A DNA stretch of 64,000 bases from Azadirachta indica. Its lineage: Eukaryota; Streptophyta; Magnoliopsida; Sapindales; Meliaceae. A model generated the notes under the pieces. It searched no databases and was not told where the DNA came from. It worked only from the letters and a program-made list of their open reading frames with translations. The DNA is taken from positions 8,268,913 to 8,332,912 of the forward strand of contig CM040450.1 in NCBI GenBank assembly GCA_022749755.1. The letters run 5' to 3'. This document shows, one piece after another, positions 45,609 through 58,000 of the stretch (positions are counted from its first letter, which is position 1; each line of letters begins with the position of its first letter). The position numbers and the translations under genes are program-made.

Positions 45609-48548
45609 AATTCTGTGGCATGCTGGATGCTCTAATAAACTCGCTGCCAAGACTAGTTAATTCACTTTCATTTCTGCTGAAGGGTATTGACATCACAACT
45701 TGTATCTTGGCTAAATCGCGCACTTGTTTGCTATTTCCCTTTCGGATCTTCAATAATTCTGTGTCTTTTAGTCTCTTTCTTTATTATTTTCTTCCCTCGT
45801 TCAAATCATGTGGCTGTGCAGGGGAGATTCTGCGGCAGTGGCTATCACAACACCTGACCCTGTAAGCAAGAGTGTGGCAGTTGAGTCTCAGGTGTGTGAA
45901 AAGTTTTCTTGAGGATCTCCTCACTCATGCTGTGATTTTAAGCATCAGTAAATGCATCATCAAAGTTCGTGAATAAAACAAAATTACCAAGGAATTTGAT
46001 ATAGCTTAATATGCATTAAATAAACTTCACTTTGTTTGGATTGTGATCAGGATAACAGAAAAAAAAGAGAGTAATATTCGTGTTATTCAACTTTTATTTA
46101 ATTTTGTTTATCTCTGATCTAATACATTATCAGCTTTGTTTTGAAAGTTTGGGTAAACTACATTACTTAATGTTACAGTTGAATGGTTCAATTTTTGTTG
46201 ACAGATTACAATTGTACCTCTGCCTTTGAAGTCGTTAGGATTATATTATGATTAGTACACTGTCAAATGATGGATTTGCCTCTTTGCCTATAATATTTTA
46301 ATCAGACAAGTTTGCTTCTAAATTCTGAACAACATAATCTCACAAGATTTAGATTCTTCAGACATGAAACTCTTAACCATGGAAAGAGAGCAGGCCCTTA
46401 TTTTAATTTGTGAACTGAAAGGTTGGAGGGACAGTTATACGGGTTAGGGGAATGGCGAAAGGTGCTGGGATGATTCACCCAAATATGGCTACGACACTTG
46501 GTGTATGCCTCTTATACTGCTTCTTGCTTGAAGTTTTGAGTATAAGAATGTTTTTCTTTGCATTCTTCAATTGTTATGTATGTTCCACGTAATAACAACT
46601 GATGCACTTGTTGACTCCAATGTGTGGAGAAAGATGGTAAAGATTGCTGTCAACCAGAGTTTTAATCGAATAACTGTGCGTATCCTAATTGCTTATATTT
46701 GACCTGTTTATGCTAATTTAAACCAGTTGAAATCACAAAGCATAAGTGGTTATTTTGCAAGCCATTTGATTGGGGCGAGGAACTTTAAATATCTAAGAGG
46801 AACAAGTCTTATTGGTGTTCTTGCTATTTGTTCCAATATTCTGCTACTGTTCCAATTAGGAAATTATGTGTCTACTTACCACTAAATTTTTGTCAAAGCC
46901 ATTTCTATGGCTGTGGACTTATTTTTTCTTTATTCCTCATGATTTATGTTGAACCATAAATCTTCATAATTCCACAGAAAACCAGCAGCTTTACTTTAGG
47001 TTTGCTTCTTGCATTTAAACATCTATCATTTATGCATGCGAAGGTCTTAGTATCACAGTTGATTGAGATAAATTGGAAGTTGAGCTGCCTGCTCTCCCTC
47101 TCTTATTAGTTTCACTTAGTTTAGATTCTGTCTTTACTAGCCATTTATATAGTGCAATGGAAAATTCTTTGGCTTCCAATCTTAGGTTTATGGGTGTGGG
47201 TCATTGGACAGCTCACTTCGTTCATAATACTGAAAATTTTGTGCATAGCCCCTCTTATTATGTTTTACTATGTTAAAACCAACATCAATATAAAAAATTG
47301 TATAGTTTCTTCTCTTGGATTATTGCTGCATTTATATATGAAGTTGGTTTGTTTATGTTTTTGCTCCAGGTTGATGGATGTAATAGCACCAACGATAGTG
47401 TCATCGCTTTGGCAAGTGGGTTATCTGGATCGAGCAGGATATCATCTATTAACTCTAAAGCGGCTATAGGACTTCAAGCATGCCTTGATGCGGTAAGTTT
47501 GGCTGCTGCCAGAGGTCTTGACATTTTCCAATATGCTGAATTTGTATGTAATTGCAAACCTGCCCATGCTTTCTAAATCTTCTGAAGTGAGCTATTTTAT
47601 TTGGATTTCATGAACTTGTTGGATTCGGTCTACTTGTTGTGAGGGTTACACACAAGTTGATCTTTGATTGTTTAGAAGCTTGGAAATTATGAATTCATTT
47701 AGGCTAGGTTTTAAGATTGTTTGGATTGAATCTATTAAGATTTGACATGTTTCCTTTCTCAGATTATGCAAGGTCTTGCAAAGTCTGTAGTTCGGCATGG
47801 CAAAGGAGCAGCTTGCTTAATTGAGGTCTGCTTCTTACTTAAAGAGCTTTATGTTTACTGGGCAGAATCTTGAACTGTATGCTTCCATTCTTAAGGCTAA
47901 TCATATTCAAAGTCACCTCACTTTGTCTTTTATTCATTCTAAAGTTTGCACTGAATATGACAAAAGTGAAGTTGAATTTTGACACACATTTGCAATTTTA
48001 TGTAGGTAAGAATGAGAAACTAGGACGTGAGCTATAACTTTGTAATGTAGTTTTGATTTCAAAACTCATTTTTCCTTTTAGTTTTCTTCCCAAAAATATC
48101 TGCAAAAAATTGTGTTGTAACCTTCAGAATCTTTTGGCATATATTCTGTTTAGTACTTTTTATGATTGCTACAGGGCTTAATAAACTTAAGATCTTGTTT
48201 GTTTTGAAGACTTTGAAGATGTCAGCTAATTTTAACTTTATCCGAAGATCGCTGTGACTGGTGCAAATACTGAGGCTGAAGCAGCAAAGATTTCCCGCTC
48301 AGTCGCATCTTCTTCACTTTTTAAGGCATGATATCATTACTTGGCCATGCTTTTGATGCTTCAATTTAAGCAATTCTAATTAGTTGTTGATGACATCATC
48401 AGGGTACCACATATAGTAGAGAGCACAATTGGGAGCGCATTGCTTGTGCAGTGGGCTATTCTGGGATTAATTTCCATCCAAACAAACTGCGTATATTGCT
48501 TGGAGATATTTTGCTCATGGATGGTGGGCAATCACTTCCATTTGACAG

Positions 48549-50507
48549 GTGAACTTTAATTAGAAAGCAGTAGATAGCTTCTTTTTTCTTCCATGCTTTT
48601 TCCTGTTATTGAGGTTTGTGTTGTATTTATGCAATTAATCTCGACAAATCTTACTGGCTATGAGCCATTTCATGCTCCTTGTATTTTGGATGCATCCTAT
48701 GGGAGGAAATTCCTTTTCAACTCGTGAACACAGATCTATGAAATTGATCAACAGTAACAAAAATGTCATAGGTTTTTGGGCAATTTTGAAAAATTCAGCT
48801 GCCACTTTTCTTTCATGTGTTGCCTGGTATTTAAAACCTGTTAAAAATTAAAACCTCGATAATTTTTTAACCCTTATTTGAGGAGTTTGATTTTGATAGC
48901 GATTGATCTTTCTGAGCATTCGACAACCTGTTTTGAATTAATATACTTCAAATCATTATTCCAGCTGGGATCCATTTTTTGATACACTTGGCTAGATATC
49001 TATATCATAGACAATTTCCAGAGTGATGGTTTAAGGCAAGTATCCATATTTCCATTAATGATCTTCTAAATTATAGGTTTTAGAGAAATAATATATAAAA
49101 GAGGGGAAGAGAGATAAAACGGTGAAGATTGGACTCTTATGGTCTAATAATTTTAGAATAATACTCTTAAACCAAACGACAATATAACAGATTTGGATGG
49201 CTTCAGGAGAGGTATATGTTCCTTTTCCTAAACCTTTTTTTTAAGTGTTAAAAGGTTAAATTTCAAGAAAGGTATGTGTTAATTCCCCAAAAAAAGAAAA
49301 AATGAAAGCAGTGGAGGGCAACTTTTTCACATTGTAAGAAAAGAAGCAATTCTACAACTGTCACAAATTTATTTAAATTTAATGCAAAATTTAATTAAAT
49401 TTAAATTTTAACCTTATTACACTAAAATTGCCTGCTTTGGTACACAAAACTTGAACGATTATATTCATTTTTCAAAATACAAAAATGTCTTCAAAAGTAC
49501 CTATTTTGCTATATTAAAGAGCAATGGAAAAATCCATTTCAGAATGCAACTACTAAAGCAAAAACACACATTTTCATTATACAAACACTTTAACTAATCA
49601 TTTTTTATACACTTAACTTCCACCAAAAAAACCCTTAATCGGAGACACGACACTTCAATAAAAATACATCTTTCACAACATTAACAAGCAACAAATTTAC
49701 CCATTTTCAGAATATCATGGAAAAATCTTAAAAACATAAACAATAGATTCACCAAATGCTAACACCCAACTCAAACAATAGACAAAACACAACTTTCATA
49801 ATATAATCTATGAAGAACCTACGAATACCCAAAAAGAGTGAAAAAAAAAATGAACACAATCTGATTTTGTAGTCTTGCTAACCTGATACGTACGTGCCAA
49901 GAGTGGATGGCTTCTCATATAAGCCATCGCTTTCCCTCCAATTTTTGACTTTTGTCATTATAACAGGTAAAGTTTGATAATTGATGTGACTTTAACAAGA
50001 TTAAATTATCATTTTATAAGCCCTGATATTTATTTTTTTCTTTAATTTATGCAATGCACATGAAATTCTAATTTTATCCTTAACTCTATTAACTTTCATG
50101 GCAATTGGACAGAAAATTGGATCACATTGATGAATTTTTAAAATTTTAGGCTATATATAACATTATCAATAATTCAGGGGGTAAAAGTGGGTGGATTTAG
50201 CAATTATTAGAAGTGTCTAAAAAAAACCCAACTTAGGCCCATCAAATATTTACTTGGGTTAGTGACTTAAGCTAAATGAAAGCACCCCGTGAATGAATCA
50301 TTCACCCTAATCTACACGTGAATACTAAGCCCAACCCACTAACATATGATTATAACCGATTCCTTCCATATATTTGTAATTTCCCATCATTTCTAGTAGG
50401 TTCAGCAAAAAAGTTCAAGCTCAGTCTAATTTGGATGAAGCCTAAATTATTGAGTCAGGTTTATTTGAAAACCCGAATATATGTTGGGTCGCATCAGAAA
50501 TCTAACC

Positions 50508-50546
<39 letters not shown>

Positions 50547-50890
50547 CATATATATATATATATAAGATGGATCCAGTATCAGGTTTTTTGAAACCCGACT
50601 CGAATCTGATATTTTTTCAAACAAAAATTTAGTCTTTAAAGCCCGGATTTGAAACTTGGTCTAAATAACATACAACCCGGATCCAGGCCCAAGCTGGTTT
50701 TAAATAAAATTTTTTGGGTCCAAGCTGAACATTAAAAAACCTGGCCCAAAGCTGAAAAATTGCCCCCTCTAATTTCCGATCCACCCATCAGCCTTGTCTT
50801 TGATGACCAACATTGCACATGTATCCCAATCAAGTTGTTGGAGACAAAGGACTACTTCAAAATAGGTTTCATGTTTGAACAAGGGAAATT
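48549..50890. other. Region after ArgJ copy A, no gene; (TA)n tract at 50513-50565
   Basis: I searched for the missing last exon of ArgJ (Trp-Gly-Cys-Asp-Leu-Ser-Tyr region) and found none. The stretch is AT-rich. Around 50230-50760 it has Pro/Gly-like GC islands (GGCCCA, AACCCG) of the kind seen in dispersed repeats, interrupted by a long TA microsatellite. A 104-codon open frame across the microsatellite is an artefact. Confidence 0.5.
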
Positions 50891-50913
50891 GACAGATTAC
50901 CTCTTGATATTTT

Positions 50914-51968
50914 GGGTAATAGATAGATAATTCCTAATATTTGATAAAAAATAGATATTCCTTGAAGTTTGGCTAAATAGATAGATATTCCTCTGATTTA
51001 CTATACAGTCATGAAAAATGACCATTTTACTTTTATACATTTAAAAGATATATTAATTGACTATTTTAAATTAAGTATTAATATACCCTTATAATTTATT
51101 TTTTGATAATTATATATTCAAATATTTTTGAAAATTAGTCTCTAAATTATTATTAATATTTTAAATAATTTTATTATCATTATATCAATAATATTCAATA
51201 TTTTTTGAAAATAATTGATTGTATATTATATAAATTACTCAAATTATTTTATTTATAAATTAATAGAGTTATGTATATATTATATAAATGTTCTAAAAAT
51301 TATTAGTAGTATAATTCATATAATTCAAATGTTATTGTGGTTTTATTTTAATTGATTGTGTTATAAATTAAGAATATTTGGTTATAAATTGCATAAATTA
51401 TTTAAGTTATTTTATTTATAAATTAATATAATTATGTATAAATTATATAATTATTCTCAAAATTATAAATTATACAAACAATTAAAATAAATCCAAACTA
51501 ATATTTGAAGAATATATTATTTATAATATTTTTGATATATAAATTTCAAATATTCAATATGACATATTTATTTATCAAAAATGTTCTCAAAATATAAATA
51601 ATATAAGTCATATCATCCAAATATTATTTGTAATTTATTTTAGTTGATTGTGTTATATATAATCATAATAAAATTATTTAAAATATTAATAATAATTTAA
51701 AGACTAATTATCAAAAATATTTGAATATTTAATTATCAAAAAAAATTATAAGGGTATATTAGTTAGTATGTATTAATAACTGCGTTAAAATAGTCAAATA
51801 ATATACTTTCTAAATACATAAGGGTAAAAAAGTTATTTTCCATGATTACATAGTAATTTAGGGGGATATCTGTCTATTGACTAAACTTGAGGGATATTTA
51901 TTTTTTCTAAAATCAGAGGAATATCTGTTTATTATCCCAAACATTAGTTGAATATCTGTCTATTACCC
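50914..51968. mobile_element. Foldback / long-TIR element, about 1.05 kb
   Basis: The left end GGGTAATAGATAGATA is inverted at the right end (TATCTGTCTATTACCC). The arms match for about 275-310 bp, with blocks such as AGATATTCCTCTGATTT, AATATACCCTTATAA and TTTTGATAATTA-ATATTCAAATATTTTTG, up to about 51190 and from about 51650. Between them are two direct repeats of about 100 bp (51215-51320, 51370-51470). It is non-coding. Arms this long suggest a Mutator-type or foldback non-autonomous element. Confidence 0.75.
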
Positions 51969-52664
51969 TTAGATCAAGAAAGCATTGTGAGTTTTTCCTT
52001 TGAACAATTTATTAAGTTGCCCCTATATATATAAGAGTTATTATCACATATTTCCCATAAGGTTTGATATAATATTCCTTAAAATGCATCTTTTCTAAAA
52101 TTATCACTAACTTTCCCTACTGATACAAGTCATTATAATAGTTTAAAAGAATCAAGGGAAAAAACGTCAGTTCATTATATCATTTTAAATTCAATTTTGA
52201 AGTAATAATATTTCCATCCTAAACTTCAGCAAAACAATATTTAAGATATAATTTATCATTTTTTAACAAATTAGTCCCTATTATTATAAAAAAATTAAAA
52301 GATATTAAAAATTAAGGATAAAAATAGAAAGTGAACCTTAGAATTTTTTTTTTTACAAATTAAAATATCACACTAATAAATTAAATTAAAAAATTAATGC
52401 CATTAACATCCTAAAAAATACATAATTTTAATAATATAGAATTTTTAATTCAACAATCCATAGAATTTTAAAAATTTGATAAAAATAAAAAAATTCCTCC
52501 AATCGAAATAAAATATTGAAGAGTATGTCTAAAAATTTAATTAACAAGAATAATAAATAATACAAAATTAAATTTTTAAGTAAATAAACATGATAAATTG
52601 TAATTTATGAATAATAAGATGCACATATATGCATACAATATTCTCAAAAATCAATTGCCCTAAT

Positions 52665-53440
52665 TCATTATTGTTGATATGTAAAAATTAATCATAAGTC
52701 CAAGCTCAAGCCAAAGTTATGTCATTTTAATAGATAATGTATATAAAAGTACAAGTAAGCCCAAATCACTCTTTGTGGCTCAAATTGTGGGCCGTGGTGT
52801 AGAAGGTAAAAATATGCCCAAATTTGGCCGAAATTAATATAATATCCTAGGTTTATTCTACTTAGAGGATAATTAGGCTAAAAGAATCCATTATATGATT
52901 AGACTAATATATGAAAAACATTAAAATCCAAAAGTCTTCTCTTTTAAAAGCTTCAAAAGCTTTAGAGCCTTTTTTTAACCCAAAATCTTGTTTTGATTAA
53001 TCTAACATTAATTAAAAATAAGTATTTTATTATGAGTCAAAATTATTTAGAGAAAGTGTTTTCATTACAAATACAACTCTTTAAATATCTGTTTTTATTA
53101 GGATTAAATTAAGATAATTTAATTTCTAGATAAAAATTTAATTTCTAGATAAACTCTTATCTTAAAGCAGTCAATTTGCAATAGCCTAATGCAACATGAA
53201 TTAATCTTATTTTATGGTAACTCCACACCATACACTATACAAGACTACACCACTCCACATTCAGAGGATCATTATCATTATTGTTCACGTTCAATAGATG
53301 AGGACATCAGCAGATCATCAAACCACATTAAACCAACAAGGTTTTTATTTATTAACTTAGGGCGTCCTCTTCTTCACGACAATATTCTTGCTTATTTTCT
53401 AGGCTATCTCTTGTCGCCTAAGTCAACTTGAACATTACTC
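52665..53440 (-). repeat. LTR-like segment, inverse relative of 35250-35789
   Basis: On the minus strand it ends ACATATCAACAA and contains GGCTTGAGCTTGG and AAGATAAGAGTTTATC, in the same order as 35250-35789 on the plus strand. The outer boundary near 53440 is not fixed. The 80-codon open frame at 53189-53431 falls in it and has no known domain. It may be a solo LTR. Confidence 0.4.
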
Positions 53441-53586
53441 TATTGTCTTGTCATTTTTTCTACATCCATTAACCTAGTTATTTTAACATTTGAAAACACC
53501 TTGTCCGTAGACTTAAAGCCGTTAAGATCGTAGTTGGTCATATTGAATACTGCCACAAGACAGTTTGTCTAATGTTAATTTAATTA

Positions 53587-54604
53587 GAAAAAACTATAAC
53601 TTGCCCCCTCTTAAATTCCAAGCGTAACAATTACCCTCCTGATAGTTCAGAAAATACCAAAATTCCCTTGCCATCAATTTTTAATGAGAAAAGCTTACTT
53701 TTTAAGGACAAAATAGATATTTAGTTTATATGGGAGACAAACTCTAATATGATTTGATAATTCATTTCAATAGAAAGAAAAATATAATTAATTAATTAAT
53801 ATTTATATTAATATTTCATATTTTTAATTTTATTTATATTTTATATTTATGATTATTTGTATATCTATAGCTATATTTTCAATTTATATCTATTTTTTTT
53901 TTATTTATATTTATATTTATATATATATATCTATATATATTTACATCTATATTTATATTTTATGTTTATATTTTTATTCTTATTTGTATATCTATATTTA
54001 TATTTATTTTTATTTTTATATATCTTTATATTATATATTTATATTTATACTTTTAGTTTTATTTATATTTGTATATCTATATCCATATCTATATTTTTAA
54101 TCTATATCCTATATCTATATTTATAAGTAATTTATATTTATATTCTTAGTTTTATTTGTATGTATATTTATATTTGCATATTTATATTTATATCTATATT
54201 TTTAACACACGCACGCACAAACACACACACGTATCTACATTTATATTTATATCTAAGTTTAAATTTATGTCTATAACTATATCTATATTTTATATTTATG
54301 TTTATTTTATTTGTATTATATAATATTATTTTTTTATTATATAATAATATCATATTATTATTTCTTCATTTTATTTATTTTTATTTCTTTATTATGTAAT
54401 AATTATTATATTATCTTTCACATCAAATCATCTCTCTTTTTAAACATCATCACAAGTGATTCCAAGGGTATTAATGTAAAAGTATAATTTTTATGTTAAT
54501 TTAACATAAAAATTTGGACGGCAGGGGGGTTTTGATATTTTTTGAACTATCAAGAAGGTAATTGTTACTCCTGAAATTTAATAAAAGGCAAGTTGTCATT
54601 TTCC
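53587..54604. mobile_element. Foldback element with about 100-bp TIRs and expanded AT microsatellites
   Basis: The left arm contains ACTTGCCCCCTCTTAAATTC and GTAACAATTACCCTCCTGAT; the right arm is the inverse (ATCAAGAAGGTAATTGTTAC and AATAAAAGGCAAGTTGTC). The centre (53840-54330) is a mosaic of TATATT, TATCTA and TTTATA repeats plus a short ACAC/ACGC run. Long Tyr/Ile/Phe open frames here are microsatellite artefacts. Confidence 0.7.
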
Positions 54605-55349
54605 CATCTAATTATGATTCATCGTTAAACCATTGTACTCCTTTATATTGGTACTAGGATTAACTTGCTCCCACACACACAGTGCACTCATAACTTGTGT
54701 TTTGTACTTTTTCTGAGTATTTTTAAGATACAAAAAGCGGCAACATGTGAGGATAATAGATCTCTTCATTTAAATCCAAACCAGGTTATAACATCATAAC
54801 TCTCATATCATCTGGTGCGATCCAAAAGACGTGGTCACTACTTACAACTTAGAAAAAGGGTGTGAAAGTTCAATTTGGATCCAAAAACCTAATAATATTG
54901 CAGTCTATCAAAAGCAATACGAGGTCTACACAAGCAATCAACCAATCATGATTCAATACATGTACTGAGTATATTTCCCTCACAACAATAATTTCAAAAA
55001 TTAAAGATAAAATTTAATATATCTCATATATACAATTATCAAATTTAAAATTAATTAAGTAATTAAAAATTTTATTATTTAAAAATATTTTTGGTAGTAT
55101 TAGAACTTTAAAAGACATTATTTGGGCCTTAGAGTAAAGATAGAAATTAAGAATAAGGTTAAAATTTAAGATATAAATTAAGGTTGATTATATTTTTACA
55201 TTTACCATATCTTATCAGTAAGACAGGATACACATGAATATTTTAATGGATTATGTAGTTTGTGTGAGTTTAAAAGACTTTGTATCTCTATCTTAAGCTT
55301 GTTCAATCATATGCAAGCAATTTTTCTAGATTTAGCTTTAGTAAATTAG
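54605..55349. other. Interior of the 3.6 kb TIR element, non-coding
   Basis: No open frame with a domain. AT content is slightly lower between 54640 and 54960. Confidence 0.4.
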
Positions 55350-55959
55350 GATAAATAAGTAATTGTATATAATTTTATTTATAGTTAAAATAGTAGAGAT
55401 GAATTTGTTAAAATTGAACAAACTATATATTAATTTGTTGTTTCTTCAAAGTTAAGAGATTAAAATATTATTACACCAATTGAGTTGTTAGGGGTAAATT
55501 TGTAATTGCATAAATTTACGTTAAATAACAGCAATTTGTAACAGTAGGTGAGATTAGTGATAATTTTTTAAAAGATACTTTTTATGTGATATTATACTAA
55601 ACCTAAAGAGAGATATGTGATAAGAATTTTATATATAATGAAGTTAATTCCACTTCATGCATTGACAAAATGCCTTGAGACATCATACAGTAAAATAATA
55701 AAAAATGATCACTTTTTACATTAATATATCAATTTTGACCATTTTTTATATTAATGTATTAGTTTTGATCATATAACAAAAATATATTTTGACCAAAATA
55801 TTTCTATAATCAAAATTAATAAAACATAAAAATTATTTTTGAGTTACTACAATACTTTTTAGAAAAATTTATGAAAATATATAAAATTAAAATAGGAATT
55901 TTAAAATTATACAACAGTAATTTTTTATTTTGAAACTATGTAAAATTTATGTAAATAGC

Positions 55960-56580
55960 CAATTTTATTCCTCTAATTAAAAATTTGAAAAATTAATGAC
56001 TAACTGCTGATCAACACTCAACGTTAATTAGGCAAAGTGACAATTTGTAAACAATAAATTTAAAATTGTAAACTTTTTAAGATTTTTGATAAAAAGGAGT
56101 AAAGTTGTCTATTTTTTAAATTTTTGGATAATTTTGAAATTAAAAGTTATTGTTAAATATTTTTTAAATTCCTAATTAAAAATGAATGATTTTACCTCTC
56201 TAATTAAAAATTTAAAAAATTGATTATTAACAATCCATCAACACTAAGTGTTGAACAGTTAATAGTCAATATCCATCAATCAATAATATTGATTAGATGA
56301 CACTAAGTGACAATAAGTGAACAATAAAATAAAATAATCAATTTTTTTAAATTTTGATGAAGAGGGATAAAATCATCCATTTTTTAAATTTTTGATAATT
56401 TTGAAATTAAAAGTTACTATTGAATTTTTTAAAATTTCTATTAGACATTTTTGTAAATTTTTCTAGTTGATTTGTGAAAATTTTATATAAAGGTAAAAAT
56501 GAGTTGGAATGTTTTGATGGGGGTAAAATCGTCTATTTGCTAAACTTTTAGAAAATTTTGAAAATATAAATGAGCGTTGG
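55960..56580. repeat. Tandem duplication, unit about 230 bp
   Basis: Units begin near 55968 and 56196 with CTCTAATTAAAAATTT(G/A)AAAAATT. They continue through ATCAACACT(C/A)A, AAGTGACAATTTG-like and GGATAAAATCATCCATTTTT-like blocks and end TTTTGAAATTAAAAGTTA. A partial third unit follows to about 56580. Non-coding. Confidence 0.6.
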
Positions 56581-56654
56581 ATATTTTTAAAATGATATCA
56601 TATTACAATAAATTCTTACCTTTTAAATGATATCCTATTACATAAATATTATCG

Positions 56655-58000
56655 ATAATATAATTTTAAATTCAATCACATAAATTGTTACGAGATTGTA
56701 CACCAAATTATAAATGGTGAATAGACTGAGGCAATTGGAGCCTAGCACAGTCTAACTCATAAACAATAGCGGTATAATTCGACAAGGTTTGGTTACTGTT
56801 CACAATTTGGTTTAGCATAGCACGATGTCAAACTGAGCTAGGCTGGAATAGAGTCGAAGGGCGGTGCTTGATCCGAGACAATAAAGGGTCAAGTTTGGCC
56901 CAAGCCTATAAAGGGACATCCTTAACTCCAAAAAAAAAAACACACACACAAAAATAAATAATTTGGCTGATTTATATCAATCAAAAGAATCCATTTGACC
57001 CATTTATATCAAATTTTTAATGAGCTAATAAACAATATTAAATTTTAAATTTAATGAAAAATTTAAATTATAAAACTATTACAATAAAATTTAAATATTT
57101 ATTCCTTCAGTTTGCTTTGAATATAATTATACAAATTACATACATTTGTATCAATTTCTCAAATAATTAAATTTAATTAATGTTTTTCATTTAAATAATC
57201 TCTTGTATCAAACAAAAGATTAGAGAAATAATATGCAGAACCCAACAACTATTATGCCTAAACCAAACAACTTTAGGTTTTGTTGCTTTAATGACAAATT
57301 GTCAATTAAACGAGAACTAAATGCAATTAAAATAAAATTATTTAAATGAAGAGAAAATATAAATAGTGGTCGATTTTGATGAGTGTTTGTTTTAACGACA
57401 ATTAAATGCAATTAAAATTAAAATCATTTAAATTAAATGAAAAATACAAATGTTGGTTGCTCAGTTTTGTTGTTTACTCACAGTTAAATGAAATAAAATG
57501 AAATAAAAATTATAATGTAATTTGTTAAATAAGCTACGAACATGGTTATATGATATTATACCTTTATATATATTGAATCAAGTAATTTATTTTTAACTTA
57601 TTTTATTTTATTGTTATTTTTAATCTAATAAATCATTCATTTTTTTAATAATTTTTAGTTTATTTAAATTAATTATCAAACTTCAAAATATAAAAAGAGA
57701 TAAAAATAAAAATTTTATTAATAATAGTATTAATATTACAATGAATAACTAATTACCATTTATAAATTACAATTAAAGATTTTAAAAATTTTTCATTTTA
57801 TTTACAAAAATTAGAACTATTGGGTTGGCCCGTTGCTGTAAGCGAGCTGGTCTAAGCAATGGCCCACATGGGCTGACCTGGACTATGTTTCTTAGAAGAT
57901 TTGGGCTGGCTCGCTATTGTTGTGTGGGTCTAGACCAGCCGGACACATTACTCGCATGGATGGGTTGGGTCGGTCCAACCCATTTACCACCATAATTTTC
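56655..58000. repeat. Dispersed repeat R2, copy B
   Basis: Relative of 31870-36235 without its two insertions. It ends with the GC-richer block ACTATTGGGTTGG ... TAGACCAGCCGG, then CCATTTACCACCA. The open frame 57220-57411 on the minus strand is chance. Confidence 0.65.

Larger units (their letters stand above)
36565..48548 (+). pseudogene. argJ: Chloroplast ArgJ (glutamate N-acetyltransferase / ornithine acetyltransferase), copy A, 15 exons recognised, interrupted by a gypsy element
   Basis: ArgJ recycles the acetyl group between N-acetylornithine and glutamate in arginine synthesis, in the plastid of plants. Exons: 36565-36621, 36708-36833, 37220-37343, 37548-37621, 37820-37864, 38093-38143, 38239-38307, 45626-45683, 45822-45891, 46422-46502, 46589-46675, 47370-47492, 47763-47825, 48248-48325, 48403-48548. 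Family blocks include [54 protein letters not shown] (the Ala-Thr autocleavage site, Thr nucleophile kept) and [13 protein letters not shown]. Defects: in-frame TGA at 36735; gypsy insertion just before exon 8; no AG before exon 8 (CTG) or exon 11 (CAC); a 1-nt deletion in exon 8; a GC donor after exon 14; VDGC where the family has VDGD; no final exon (Trp-Gly-Cys-Asp-Leu region) after 48548. It is a pseudogene, though most exons remain in frame. Confidence 0.88.
52024..55645. mobile_element. Second long-TIR element, about 3.6 kb, with nested insertions
   Basis: The left arm (52024-52310) is matched in inverse orientation by about 55350-55645: TTATCACATATTTCCC with its partner at 55605-55630, AAAATTATCACTAAC, AATAATATTT, and TTTTTAACAAATTAGTCCCTA-like blocks. 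Identity is moderate, so it is old. Inside lie an LTR-like segment (52665-53440) and a complete smaller foldback element (53587-54604), which explains its present length. No transposase was found. Confidence 0.55.

Noticed and set aside
47073..47576. Overlapping plus-strand open frames around 47.1-47.6 kb
   Set aside because: Only 47370-47492 is a real (ArgJ) exon; the rest is intron read-through.
53849..54353. Three open frames made of Tyr, Ile, Leu and Phe
   Set aside because: They are translations of the AT microsatellite inside the foldback element.
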